Shown here in pieces: positions 53,673 to 61,888 of a stretch of DNA of 64,000 nucleotides. Position 1 is the stretch's first letter. Each line of letters starts with the position of its first letter. Source of the DNA: Cohnella terricola (GTDB lineage: Bacteria; Bacillota; Bacilli; Paenibacillales; Paenibacillaceae); contig NZ_VNJJ01000012.1 in assembly GCF_007786475.1 (NCBI RefSeq), positions 89,088 to 153,087 of the forward strand, written 5' to 3'. A model generated the notes under the pieces. It was not told where the DNA came from, searched no databases, and saw nothing but the letters and a program-made list of their open reading frames with translations. A program made the position numbers and the translations under genes.

Positions 53673-54593
53673 TTATTTCGAGATGAGTTTGTTGTCGATC
53701 AGGAATTGTTTGGCCACGTCTTCGATTTCCGCTTTGTCCGGTCCGTCGACTTTCCAGTTCAGCGTCTGTACGGCCGCATCGGTAAGCAGCGGAGCAAGCG
53801 CGTTCATCTTGTCCTTGATCTTAGGCTCAGCGTCCAGCTTTTCTTTGCGAATCAGCGGTGCTACGTTATAAACCGGGAAGAAGCCCACGTCATCTTGCAG
53901 CAATTGCAGCCCCATGCCCGCGATTTGCCCGTCCGTGCCGACCGATACTGTGACATCGGATTCGTTGTTCTCAAGAGGTTTGTAACGAAGGCTGTAGTCG
54001 ATTTGGAACTGTTTCTTGAACTTGAAGCCGCCTTGGTCGGCGAATACCTTCTGCAAGCCTGGCAGGCCGTCTTCACGAACGTCGAACTCCTGCGGATAGG
54101 AGAGCACCAGCTCGGAGCTGTGCTTCGCGAGATCCGTGTACGTCTTGATGCCGTACTTCTCGGCCGTTTCCTTCTTCATCGCGAACCCGTAAGTCGCGTT
54201 CTCGGAAGCCGGGTCAAGCCATTCCATGTTCCATTGCTTAAAGCCTTCGCGAACTCTTTCGAGCGCTCTCGCGGAATCCTTCTCCGGTTCCGTCTCTTCC
54301 AGCATGACGCCAAGGCCTGTGCCCGTGTACTCCGGATAGATGTCGAGATCGCCTTTCTTGAGCGCTTCGAATGTCGGTGCCGTGCCGCCAAGGCTAAGCT
54401 GGCGTTTCACGTTAATGCCCATATCTTCCAAAATAAGCGCGTACATTTCTCCAATCAGATGATTTTCCGTGTTGTCTTTCGAACCGACCGTAATTTTCAG
54501 GTCGGATTTGCTTCCTTTGCTTCCTCCGCAAGCCGTAAGCGCCGCAGTGAGCGTCATAACCACGAGCAGGGACAACCAGGAACGTTTTTTCAT
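53673..54593 (-). CDS. Osmoprotectant-type substrate-binding lipoprotein (OpuCC-like)
   Basis: A 306-residue binding protein of the OpuAC/OpuCC type. The lipoprotein signal has the lipobox LTAC (Cys near 22). The mature part shows ITVGSKDNTENHLIGEMYAL, DLDIYPEYTGTGLGVML and VTVSVGTDGQIAGMGLQLL, the usual family landmarks around the aromatic ligand cage. It is encoded between the aldehyde dehydrogenase and the two permease genes. It delivers a quaternary-amine compound such as a betaine, carnitine or choline; the ligand cannot be read from the sequence. Confidence 0.93.
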   Translation of the reverse strand: MKKRSWLSLLVVMTLTAALTACGGSKGSKSDLKITVGSKDNTENHLIGEMYALILEDMGINVKRQLSLGGTAPTFEALKKGDLDIYPEYTGTGLGVMLEETEPEKDSARALERVREGFKQWNMEWLDPASENATYGFAMKKETAEKYGIKTYTDLAKHSSELVLSYPQEFDVREDGLPGLQKVFADQGGFKFKKQFQIDYSLRYKPLENNESDVTVSVGTDGQIAGMGLQLLQDDVGFFPVYNVAPLIRKEKLDAEPKIKDKMNALAPLLTDAAVQTLNWKVDGPDKAEIEDVAKQFLIDNKLISK

Positions 54594-54612
54594 CGATAAC
54601 CTCTCCCTTTTT

Positions 54613-55251
54613 CTAGTGCGAATAGTTGGTCTTGCGTTGTAAGAAGCTGAATACGATCTCGCTCAGTATCGCGAGCAAGGCCACGGGTATGGCTCCGATG
54701 AGCAGATAGCTCTTCGACATCATGCTGACCCCATTGATAATGTAGCTGCCCAGTCCTCCGCCTCCGATCAGGACGGCGAGCGTCGCGCTGGCGATAATCT
54801 CGACCGAAGCGGTCCGAATGCCCGCCAGCATGACCGGGAGCGCGAGCGGAAGCTCGACTTTCCAGATCGTCTGCATCGGCGTCATGCCCATGCCCCGAGC
54901 CGCTTCCTTGATGGCGGGATTGATTTCCCGGAAAGCGACGTACGTGTTGATCAGGATGGGCGGGCCTGCGAGCAGCGTGAGGGCCACCGCGGCCGGCGCG
55001 AATCCGACACCGAGCAACGGCATCATGAGGGCCAGGACGGCAAGACTCGGGATAACCCGGAAAATGTTGATCGCGTTGATGACATAATTTGCGATTTTCA
55101 GTTTTCTCGAAATCCAGATCCCGAGCGGAATGCAGATCAGCATCGCCGCGATCATGGAGAACGAGCTAAGCCAGATATGCGTTTTCATGTTGGCGAAGAA
55201 CACCGGGGAGTTCCCCTCGAAGTACTCGCGAATCTGATCCAGGACTTTCAC
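54613..55251 (-). CDS. Osmoprotectant-type ABC transporter permease
   Basis: A 212-residue inner-membrane permease of the OpuCB/OpuCD type with about five to six membrane segments. The ATPase-contact motif reads PAIKEAARGMGMTPMQTIWK. It stands 15 bases after a second permease gene. Two different small permeases plus one ATPase and one binding protein make a complete OpuC-type importer. Confidence 0.93.
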   Translation of the reverse strand: MKVLDQIREYFEGNSPVFFANMKTHIWLSSFSMIAAMLICIPLGIWISRKLKIANYVINAINIFRVIPSLAVLALMMPLLGVGFAPAAVALTLLAGPPILINTYVAFREINPAIKEAARGMGMTPMQTIWKVELPLALPVMLAGIRTASVEIIASATLAVLIGGGGLGSYIINGVSMMSKSYLLIGAIPVALLAILSEIVFSFLQRKTNYSH

Positions 55252-55265
55252 GGTTCACACCTCCG

Positions 55266-55886
55266 TTAATTCGTTCTCGGGCTGAGGATTTTTTCAAGTA
55301 CACGGAACAGCAGGTCGGCCCCGATCGCAAGGATCGCAATGGTCACCGTTCCGGCAATGATTTTCCCGGTGTGATCGTGGTTCAAGCCTTGAAAGATCAG
55401 TCTGCCGAGCCCGCCCGCGCCGATCCATGCCGCCACCGTTCCGATGGAGATGATCGACACGGTCGCCACCCGGATGCCGGCGATGATGACGGGCACGGCA
55501 AGCGGAACTTCGATCTTGAAAATGATCTGCGCCTTGCTCATCCCCATCCCTTTCGCCGCCTCGATCATCATCGGGTCGATCCCTTTGATCGCAGCGACGA
55601 CGTTGCGCACGAGAATCATCTGCGCGTAAGCAACGAGTCCGATCGTCGCCGTCGTGACGCCGAGTCCCGTATAAGGGATCAGCGCTGCGTACAGCGCCAT
55701 GCTCGGGATCGTGTAGATGATGCCGAGCACGCTCGTGACAGGAGCCTGCAGCCTTTTATACTTGGCGATTAGGAATCCGAGCGGCAGCGCGATGCAAAGC
55801 GCGATCAGCAAGGCGCTGAACGTCAGGGACAGATGCTCCCAGAAAAACGGCATCACCTTGTCGGGATTGTTGAACAGGTAACTCAT
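55266..55886 (-). CDS. Osmoprotectant-type ABC transporter permease
   Basis: A 206-residue inner-membrane permease, paralogous to the following gene. The EAA-type loop is PMMIEAAKGMGMSKAQIIFKIE. Its ATG overlaps the stop of the enolase-superfamily gene by four bases, so import and that enzyme are translationally coupled. It is the first transporter gene of the unit. Confidence 0.93.
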   Translation of the reverse strand: MSYLFNNPDKVMPFFWEHLSLTFSALLIALCIALPLGFLIAKYKRLQAPVTSVLGIIYTIPSMALYAALIPYTGLGVTTATIGLVAYAQMILVRNVVAAIKGIDPMMIEAAKGMGMSKAQIIFKIEVPLAVPVIIAGIRVATVSIISIGTVAAWIGAGGLGRLIFQGLNHDHTGKIIAGTVTIAILAIGADLLFRVLEKILSPRTN

Positions 55887-57019
55887 GTCGACTCACCTAC
55901 GTACACCTTGTTATAGGCGTAACGCTCGACGGCCTCCAAATCCAATTCGACGCCGAGTCCGGATTGTTGCGGGAGGTGCAGGTATCCTTCGGAATCGATA
56001 TTCAGTTTGTTTTGCTGAATGAAGTCGCGGCGTTCCGGCGTCCAGGACGGAGGATCATAAGGCAACTCCAGGTATGGGCAGTGGCTGATCGCCGCAGCCA
56101 GATGCAGGTTCGCCATCACACCGATGCCGTTCGTCCACGTGTGCGGGCTAAACCACGCGCCGCTCGATTGCACCATATCGGCGATCTTGCGTACTTGCGT
56201 GATGCCGCCCGTCAGCGCGACGTCCGGCTGGTATACGTCGAGCGAACCGAGGAAGTTCATCTCGCGGAAATCGTGCATCCGGCGGTTCATTTCGCCTCCG
56301 GCGATCCGGATACCCGTGGCCATCTGGCGAAGCTGCGCCAAACCGCGGAAGTCGTGGCTCTGCAGCGGCTCTTCCAGCCAGAACACGCCGAGCTGCTCCA
56401 GTTCCTTGGCGACTTGGTATGCTTTTTTCAAATCCCATGTCGGTTCAGTATCCCATGGCATTTTCCAGCCTTGGTTCGCGTCGACCATGATCTCGAGTTT
56501 GTCTCCGATTGATTTCCGAACGGCTTCGACGACTTTGATGTCGTCCCGCACGTCCTTGTGGTGGAAACGAATTTTCATTGCCTTGAAGCCCTGCTCGAGG
56601 AGCAGTTGGGCTCGATCGGCCCTGACCTCCGGCGTGACCATCTCGCCCGTGGAAGCGTATGCAAGAATTTTGTCGCTGCGGGCTCCGAGCAATTTGTACG
56701 TCGGCTGTCCGGTCGCTTTGCCCATCAGGTCCCACAGAGCCAAGTCCAGAGGCCAGCATCTGCCATAGTGAAAATCGATATTGTCGATCACCTGCGAATG
56801 GCGCTCGATCGCGAACGGGTCTTGACCGATAATCAAATGCTCGTGCCCCTCGAATCCCGTCATCAGGTCGCCCGAGCCGATCCCCGTAATGCCCTCGTCG
56901 GTATGCACCTGAACGACCGTTGAGGCAAACTTCTTCCTCGGGTTCGGATCCCATGCCGCCTTGAACGGAGGCTCGAGAGGTAGCAAATAATGCTTGATTT
57001 CGATTGCGGTAATTTTCAT
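55883..57019 (-). CDS. Mandelate racemase/muconate lactonizing family enzyme (enolase superfamily)
   Basis: A 378-residue enolase-superfamily enzyme. Metal ligands are D180 (EIMVDANQGW), E216 (FWLEEPL) and E243 (IAGGEMN). The general base region has K149-I-R151 in the position of the usual Lys-x-Lys, and a mandelate-racemase-type dyad is present: D266 (YQPDVALTGG) and H293 (SPHTWTNGIG). This predicts proton abstraction next to a carboxylate, giving racemisation, epimerisation or dehydration. It is the first gene of the unit and its stop overlaps the first permease gene. Because enolase-superfamily epimerases of proline betaines occur beside betaine importers, a betaine or hydroxy-acid substrate is a fair guess, not proof. 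Confidence 0.9.
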   Translation of the reverse strand: MKITAIEIKHYLLPLEPPFKAAWDPNPRKKFASTVVQVHTDEGITGIGSGDLMTGFEGHEHLIIGQDPFAIERHSQVIDNIDFHYGRCWPLDLALWDLMGKATGQPTYKLLGARSDKILAYASTGEMVTPEVRADRAQLLLEQGFKAMKIRFHHKDVRDDIKVVEAVRKSIGDKLEIMVDANQGWKMPWDTEPTWDLKKAYQVAKELEQLGVFWLEEPLQSHDFRGLAQLRQMATGIRIAGGEMNRRMHDFREMNFLGSLDVYQPDVALTGGITQVRKIADMVQSSGAWFSPHTWTNGIGVMANLHLAAAISHCPYLELPYDPPSWTPERRDFIQQNKLNIDSEGYLHLPQQSGLGVELDLEAVERYAYNKVYVGEST

Positions 57020-57217
57020 TTCGTCACCTCGCTGTCAGCTTTACGAGATTCATTATGAACATTCCGTGACGGCCTGCACAGCCGGTTCCCTGCGCAAACA
57101 TTAGGCAAAAAGGTGTAAAAAAAATGCGCAATCGCAGGGTCTTTGCGAAAGCGCATACATGTGATATGAGAGGGGGAAATGGAGGGATGGACGAAGGGAA
57201 TGATGGAGCTAATTCGG

Positions 57218-57434
57218 TTTCGCCGGACTACAGACGCACACGGCCCCATATTGCACAATCTAGTTAGGTTTCGCCGGACTACAGACGCATACAGCCCCAT
57301 TATGCACGATTTAGTTCGGTTTCGCCGGACTGCAGACGCACGCACCCCCATTTTGCACGATTTAGTTAGGTTTCGCCGGACTACAGACGCACGCACCCCC
57401 ATTTTGCACAATCTAGTAATGTTTCGCCGGACTA
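57218..57434. repeat. Tandem array 2: 51-bp period, four full units and a partial fifth
   Basis: Units start at 57218, 57269, 57320, 57371 and 57422, again an exact 51-base step. Each begins TTTCGCCGGACTACAGACGC, continues with a C-rich stretch and ends GCACGATTTAGTTAGG or close. On the minus strand each unit carries AGTCCGG-N14-ATCGTGC (the second element degenerating to ATTGTGC in some units). Open frames across the array (57016-57411, 57179-57478) are repeat artefacts. It fills most of the gap between the enolase-superfamily gene and the second binding-protein gene; 57020-57217 holds the promoter region of the former but no clear boxes. Confidence 0.95.
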
Positions 57435-57452
57435 CTGATGCCGCGTTCGCCG

Positions 57453-58376
57453 TTACGGCTCCAGCAATTTGTGCTTAACGAGAAAGTCTCTTGAAGTCTT
57501 CGTAATATCCTTCTGCAAAATATCGACTTGGTACATCAGATCGAGCATGTTCTCGTTCGTAATGAAAGACGTCAAACGATTCATAGCCTCGCCGACATCC
57601 GGATCGCGATCAAGCGTCCGCTTCAGAAGGATCGGAGCCGCGTCGTAAGGAGGAAATACTTTACGGTCGTCCTGAAGGATGACTAGATCGTTCTTCTTGA
57701 TACGGGGATCGGAAGCCATTCCGACTGCCACGTCCACGCGTCCGTCTTTGACCGTCTGCGGCAGCAAGTCGGACTCGATCGCGACGACCTGATCATCGGG
57801 CAGTTCGAATTCGTAAATTCGTTTCAATCGTTCGAGTCCGTCTTCCCGCGTCAAATACTCGGCGTTGGTCGCAAACTTCATTTTCGCCTTCCCGGCGTTG
57901 ATATACTTCGCCAGATCGCTGATTCGATAGATATGAAGCTGCTCGGAAATATCCTTGCGCATCAGCAGCGCCCAACTGCTGTTGAACGTGCTCTTGGACA
58001 GCCATATGATGCCGTTCGCCTCATCCGTGCGGGCGACTTCGCGATAGGCGGCATCCGGTTCGTACAGCGGAGATTGCTTATGATAATAAAGTCTTGCCGT
58101 CGTCGTATATTCCCAATACTGATCGACCACACCTGCCTCCATCGCCGAACGGATGGCTGGACTGTCCAAAAATACCATTTCGTTGACTTTGTAGCCCCTG
58201 TCCTTCAAGAGAAGCGCGCTCATCTTCATCAGCAAATATTGTTCCGTAAGCGACTTCGACCCGATCGTAATCTCCCCTCGCGGCTCGGTTGGCGACGGAT
58301 GAACGGGAGACGGCTTCCCGCCGCGGCAGGCGGCGAGAAGCAATAACGCGGCAAGAGCGGCCATCAGCTTCTTCAT
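57453..58376 (-). CDS. Second osmoprotectant-type binding protein, coupled to a two-component system
   Basis: A 307-residue lipoprotein of the OpuAC/OpuCC type: lipobox LLAAC (Cys near 17), then EITIGSKSLTEQYLLMKMSAL and VDVAVGMASDPRI. The ligand-loop motif YPEYTGT of the other copy (53673-54593) is changed to YWEYTTT, so ligand preference may differ. Its ATG overlaps the stop of the NtrC-like regulator gene by four bases, and no permease or ATPase follows. I infer that it serves as a ligand-presenting partner for the kinase two genes upstream, or that it shares the importer encoded at 51-56 kb. Confidence 0.88.
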   Translation of the reverse strand: MKKLMAALAALLLLAACRGGKPSPVHPSPTEPRGEITIGSKSLTEQYLLMKMSALLLKDRGYKVNEMVFLDSPAIRSAMEAGVVDQYWEYTTTARLYYHKQSPLYEPDAAYREVARTDEANGIIWLSKSTFNSSWALLMRKDISEQLHIYRISDLAKYINAGKAKMKFATNAEYLTREDGLERLKRIYEFELPDDQVVAIESDLLPQTVKDGRVDVAVGMASDPRIKKNDLVILQDDRKVFPPYDAAPILLKRTLDRDPDVGEAMNRLTSFITNENMLDLMYQVDILQKDITKTSRDFLVKHKLLEP

Positions 58377-59647
58377 CGCTCAATCCTCTTCATTTTGTAG
58401 ATGAGCGCGTTGCGGGAGATGCCGAGCAACTCGGCCGCACGGCTCTGATTGCCTCCCGTCTTCCCGAGCGCGTCGACGATCATGCGCCCCTCCACTTCCT
58501 CGAGCACGTCGTATAGCTTGCCTTCCAGTTGCAGTTCCTCGATCGTGCGCGCGGAAAGGCCGGCAAGCGACGAGGGCATGTCTTCCACGTCGATCGCCCC
58601 GTTCATCTTGAGCAGGTGCATCCGTTCAATCAAATTCATCAGCTCGCTAATATTGCCCTGCCAAGGCATATCGATCAAAATCCGCATCAGCTCATCCGAG
58701 ATCGTCAGCGGTTTTCCGTATTTCGCGTTTAATTGCGCAAGCTTCTGTTCCGCGAGTAAGGGGATGTCCTCCTTGCGTTCTCTAAGAGATGGAAGCTCAA
58801 GCTCGACCAGATTAAGCAAATAATAGAGATCGTCGCGGAATCTCCCTTCCTTCACAAGCTGTTTGATCGGCCGCCCGGTTGATGTAATCATCCTTACATT
58901 CACCGACACCCGCTCTTGCGTATCGGTGGCAAGGAAGCTGCCGTCCTTAAGCAGGCAATAGAGATGCGCTTGATTCAGCGGCGTCAGGCTCCCGATCTCG
59001 TCTAGGAACAACGTTCCCCCGTCCGCTGCGACGGCTTTGCCCGACGCCCCGAACAACTCGCGTTCGAGCATTCCTTCGGGCATCGAGCCGCAATTGACAT
59101 ACAGGAACGGCTGCTCTTTCCTGCCGCTACGGTTATGGATCCACCTTGCGAGCGTCGTCTTGCCGGCCCCGCTCTCCCCGTATAACAGCACCGGAGCGTT
59201 CGTCGTATTAATTCTATCGAGAATCCCTCGCACTGCTTGCATTTTCGGACTTTTGAATACGACCTCCCCGGAGTTGTCGTCCATCGACCTGTATGCATCC
59301 TCGACGATCTCGGCCAACTGCTTCAAGTCGAACGGTTTGTTCAGATAGTCGGAAGCCCCCCATTTCATGGCCAGCACCGCGTTCTCCACGTTGCCGTAGG
59401 CGGTCAGCATATACACTTTCGTCTGCGGCGAAAGCTCTTTGACCTTCTTTAGCACGTCCAGCCCCGTCATATCCGTCAGCATGAAATCCAGAATCATGAC
59501 GCGAATCGCATGCTGCTGCAGCTTGCGGATCGCTGCTTTGCCGTCGTAGGCCTCGTAAGTCGCATAACCTTCCCTCCGAAGCTTGAGGGCAATGTTCCTG
59601 CAAAGCTTGATTTCGTCGTCCACGATCAAGACCCCTGGCGCTGTCAT
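58373..59647 (-). CDS. NtrC-like response regulator lacking the GAFTGA loop
   Basis: A 424-residue regulator with a receiver domain (phospho-acceptor D54 in MILDFMLTDM, K104 in LNKPF), a central AAA+ domain with Walker A GESGAGKT (157-164) and GGTLFLDEIGS (Walker B), and a Fis-type helix-turn-helix at the C-terminus (GNQSRAAELLGISRNALIYK). Between ELFG (197-200) and GGTLFLDE only nine residues remain (ASGKAVAAD). In sigma-54 activators this stretch is about 17 residues longer and contains GAFTGA, which touches sigma-54. It therefore probably does not activate sigma-54 promoters. The ATG at 59647 overlaps the kinase stop (ATGA) and follows GGAAGGAGG. Confidence 0.92.
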   Translation of the reverse strand: MTAPGVLIVDDEIKLCRNIALKLRREGYATYEAYDGKAAIRKLQQHAIRVMILDFMLTDMTGLDVLKKVKELSPQTKVYMLTAYGNVENAVLAMKWGASDYLNKPFDLKQLAEIVEDAYRSMDDNSGEVVFKSPKMQAVRGILDRINTTNAPVLLYGESGAGKTTLARWIHNRSGRKEQPFLYVNCGSMPEGMLERELFGASGKAVAADGGTLFLDEIGSLTPLNQAHLYCLLKDGSFLATDTQERVSVNVRMITSTGRPIKQLVKEGRFRDDLYYLLNLVELELPSLRERKEDIPLLAEQKLAQLNAKYGKPLTISDELMRILIDMPWQGNISELMNLIERMHLLKMNGAIDVEDMPSSLAGLSARTIEELQLEGKLYDVLEEVEGRMIVDALGKTGGNQSRAAELLGISRNALIYKMKRIER

Positions 59648-61695
59648 TGTCCGTCCTCCTTCCGGCCGAGCGGGAACAGACATAAGACGACCGTTCCCTT
59701 GAATTTGCCGCTGTTCATTTCCAAGCTGCCACCATGTTCTTTCATAATATCCCGGGCAATAGACAAACCGAGTCCGTTGCCATTTTCTTTCGTTGAGAAA
59801 AAAGGATTAAATAGCCACTGCAAGTGCTCCTCCGAGACTCCGTCGCCTTCGTCAGCGATCTCTACACCCGCTTCGTCTGCGGAAACCAAAATGCGAATAT
59901 CGATCGCTCCTCCTCGAGGCATCGCGTCCATGCTGTTGACGAGCAGGTTCAGAAACACCTGGATCAGCTTGTTTGTCTTGCCTGCGATGGCCGGAACATA
60001 ATCCGGGAAATCGCGCCGAACCTCGATGCCCAGCTCGTTGAACTTGATTCTAAGCAAGTGCAATACCCGGTTTAACAGATCGTCGAGCTGTACGGGGCCG
60101 ATCGCTTCCTTCTTCGTCTTTGCCAGCGTCAGAAATTCGTTCACGATCGAAGTCATCCGCGCGATCTCGCTGTCGATGTCGTGCACCAGCGTCGGAACCC
60201 ACTCGGAGTCCGGACTGTGCACGATCTCCTCCTTCAGGAGTTCCGAGGAACTGGATAGGACGGCAAGGGGGTTTTTCAACTCGTGGGCGATCCCGGTCGT
60301 AATCTGCCCAATCAGCGCAAGCTGCTCGCTCTGCTTCACATGGGACTCGAGCATACGGATCTGGGAAATGTCCTGTACGACGGCAAGCAGCCCATCGTAG
60401 AAGGAAGCCGTTACGACGTTCAGAATCCGTGAAGCCCCATCTTCATCCGTCCAAGTCGCCTCCCGCTCGCCGGAATTCATTTCCGTCTTCAGGAACTGGT
60501 ATCCGGGAAACTCGGTCAGCCTTTTGCCTTCCCACTCCGCTTCGGATTTGCCGAACAGCTCGACCCACTTGCGATTGACGCGGGTCACTTCGCCCTTCTC
60601 GTTCAAAGTAATAAGCGCATACGGGATGCCTTCGATAATGTCCTGTAAAAACCGATGGCTTCGGTCCACCCGTTCATTCATATCCTGGAACGTGCGGATC
60701 AGTTCGCCGATCTCGTCCTTGCGCTTCATCATCGGTTCCGGCAACGGTGCCGGCCCTTTTTGGCTCTGAATGCGCTGGGCGAACTTCGTGACCTTGAGAA
60801 TAGGCACGATAATTTGCCTTCCCCCGACGAAGATCAAACAGCCGATAAACCCGAAAATTCCAAGAAAGCTATAAGTGAGCGCTTTCGAAAGCGTTTGCAC
60901 CGAAGAAAACGCGAATTTCTCGGGAACGCCCAGCGCGAGCCCCCAGTTTTCGCGCATCGTCTGGTAGGTCATGACACTCTTAGTGCCCCTGTACGCTTCC
61001 AGAACGGAGCCGGAATCGCCTTTCAGCAAATATTGGACGATCGGTTCTTCCGAGAAATCGACATTCCAGTCGAAATCGCTCGTCGAAGCGATCACTTTGC
61101 CCTCGTTGTCGGTAATAAAGCTGAAGCCTTCTCGCGTCTCGCTCGTGCTTCTTAGAATATTCGATAGAAAGTTGCGGCTTAATTCCGCTACGAGCACGCC
61201 GAGAAACTGGCGGTCGTCATAGAAAACGGGAATCGCCACAGTCACCGACTTCTCGTTGCGAATATTGGATATTAATCCGGAAACGACGTAAGTGTAGCTC
61301 CATTTTACATGGTCGAATTTGGGATAATCGAATATCGTTTCCTGAATCTCCGGCCGAAAAGGGGCTTCGAACAACATGCGGCGATCCGTATCCAAGAAAT
61401 AGATCGATTGGATAATCGTGCTCTTGGAAATCGCTTGCTTCGCTCTAGCATACATCATCGGAAGATTCAGCCGATGCTGGTCTGAAAGCCCGGCAACGAG
61501 TTGCAACTGGGAGACGACGTCGTTCATCTCGCTATTCATCCGGTTGACGATCAATTCGGCCATAATCTCGTTATTCTCGATGATATTGGCTTGCATGACG
61601 TTTTCGGAATAGCGGACGATCCCCTGATGGATAGCCACGATCGGGAGAATCAGGATCAGCGCGAAAACGAGCAGAAATTTTCGTGTCATTTTCAT
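59644..61695 (-). CDS. Membrane sensor histidine kinase with Cache, HAMP and PAS domains
   Basis: A 683-residue kinase. A first membrane segment (about 8-28) precedes a large extracellular double-Cache sensor region (to about 285), then a second membrane segment, HAMP, and a PAS domain (about 360-460; IEGIPYALITLNEKGEVTRV). The phospho-acceptor His lies in TTGIAHELKNPLAVLSSSSE and the ATPase boxes read NLLVNSMDAMP, DEGDGVSEEHL and GNGLGLSIARDIM. It shares an operon with the NtrC-like regulator and a betaine-type binding protein, the three genes overlapping by four bases each. The ATG at 61695 is chosen for the signal-anchor layout; a GTG at 61710 is possible and neither has a strong ribosome site. 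Confidence 0.92.
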   Translation of the reverse strand: MKMTRKFLLVFALILILPIVAIHQGIVRYSENVMQANIIENNEIMAELIVNRMNSEMNDVVSQLQLVAGLSDQHRLNLPMMYARAKQAISKSTIIQSIYFLDTDRRMLFEAPFRPEIQETIFDYPKFDHVKWSYTYVVSGLISNIRNEKSVTVAIPVFYDDRQFLGVLVAELSRNFLSNILRSTSETREGFSFITDNEGKVIASTSDFDWNVDFSEEPIVQYLLKGDSGSVLEAYRGTKSVMTYQTMRENWGLALGVPEKFAFSSVQTLSKALTYSFLGIFGFIGCLIFVGGRQIIVPILKVTKFAQRIQSQKGPAPLPEPMMKRKDEIGELIRTFQDMNERVDRSHRFLQDIIEGIPYALITLNEKGEVTRVNRKWVELFGKSEAEWEGKRLTEFPGYQFLKTEMNSGEREATWTDEDGASRILNVVTASFYDGLLAVVQDISQIRMLESHVKQSEQLALIGQITTGIAHELKNPLAVLSSSSELLKEEIVHSPDSEWVPTLVHDIDSEIARMTSIVNEFLTLAKTKKEAIGPVQLDDLLNRVLHLLRIKFNELGIEVRRDFPDYVPAIAGKTNKLIQVFLNLLVNSMDAMPRGGAIDIRILVSADEAGVEIADEGDGVSEEHLQWLFNPFFSTKENGNGLGLSIARDIMKEHGGSLEMNSGKFKGTVVLCLFPLGRKEDGQ

Positions 61696-61888
61696 ATTAA
61701 AATTGTACACCGCCCGCTTTAAGCCTACAATGACAACCTCCGCTCCGCAACTGTATCATTTTCCAACAGTTTTGTTGAATTTTTGGGCAATGCATCGCCT
61801 ATGCAAGCGTTTTAGGAATCCATATCATGGGAGGTATTAATTGATTGTCATTCTGTTCAGCAAATAGACAACATGGAGGATCTGTCCG

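Noticed and set aside
57075..57090. Possible sigma-54 promoter (GGGAAC-N5-GTGCA, minus strand) upstream of the enolase-superfamily gene
   Set aside because: GG-N10-GC spacing is met but the match is weak, such matches are common by chance in this GC content, and the local NtrC-like regulator lacks GAFTGA.
57016..57478. Open frames across array 2 on both strands
   Set aside because: Same cause: repeat translation without ribosome sites or recognisable protein.
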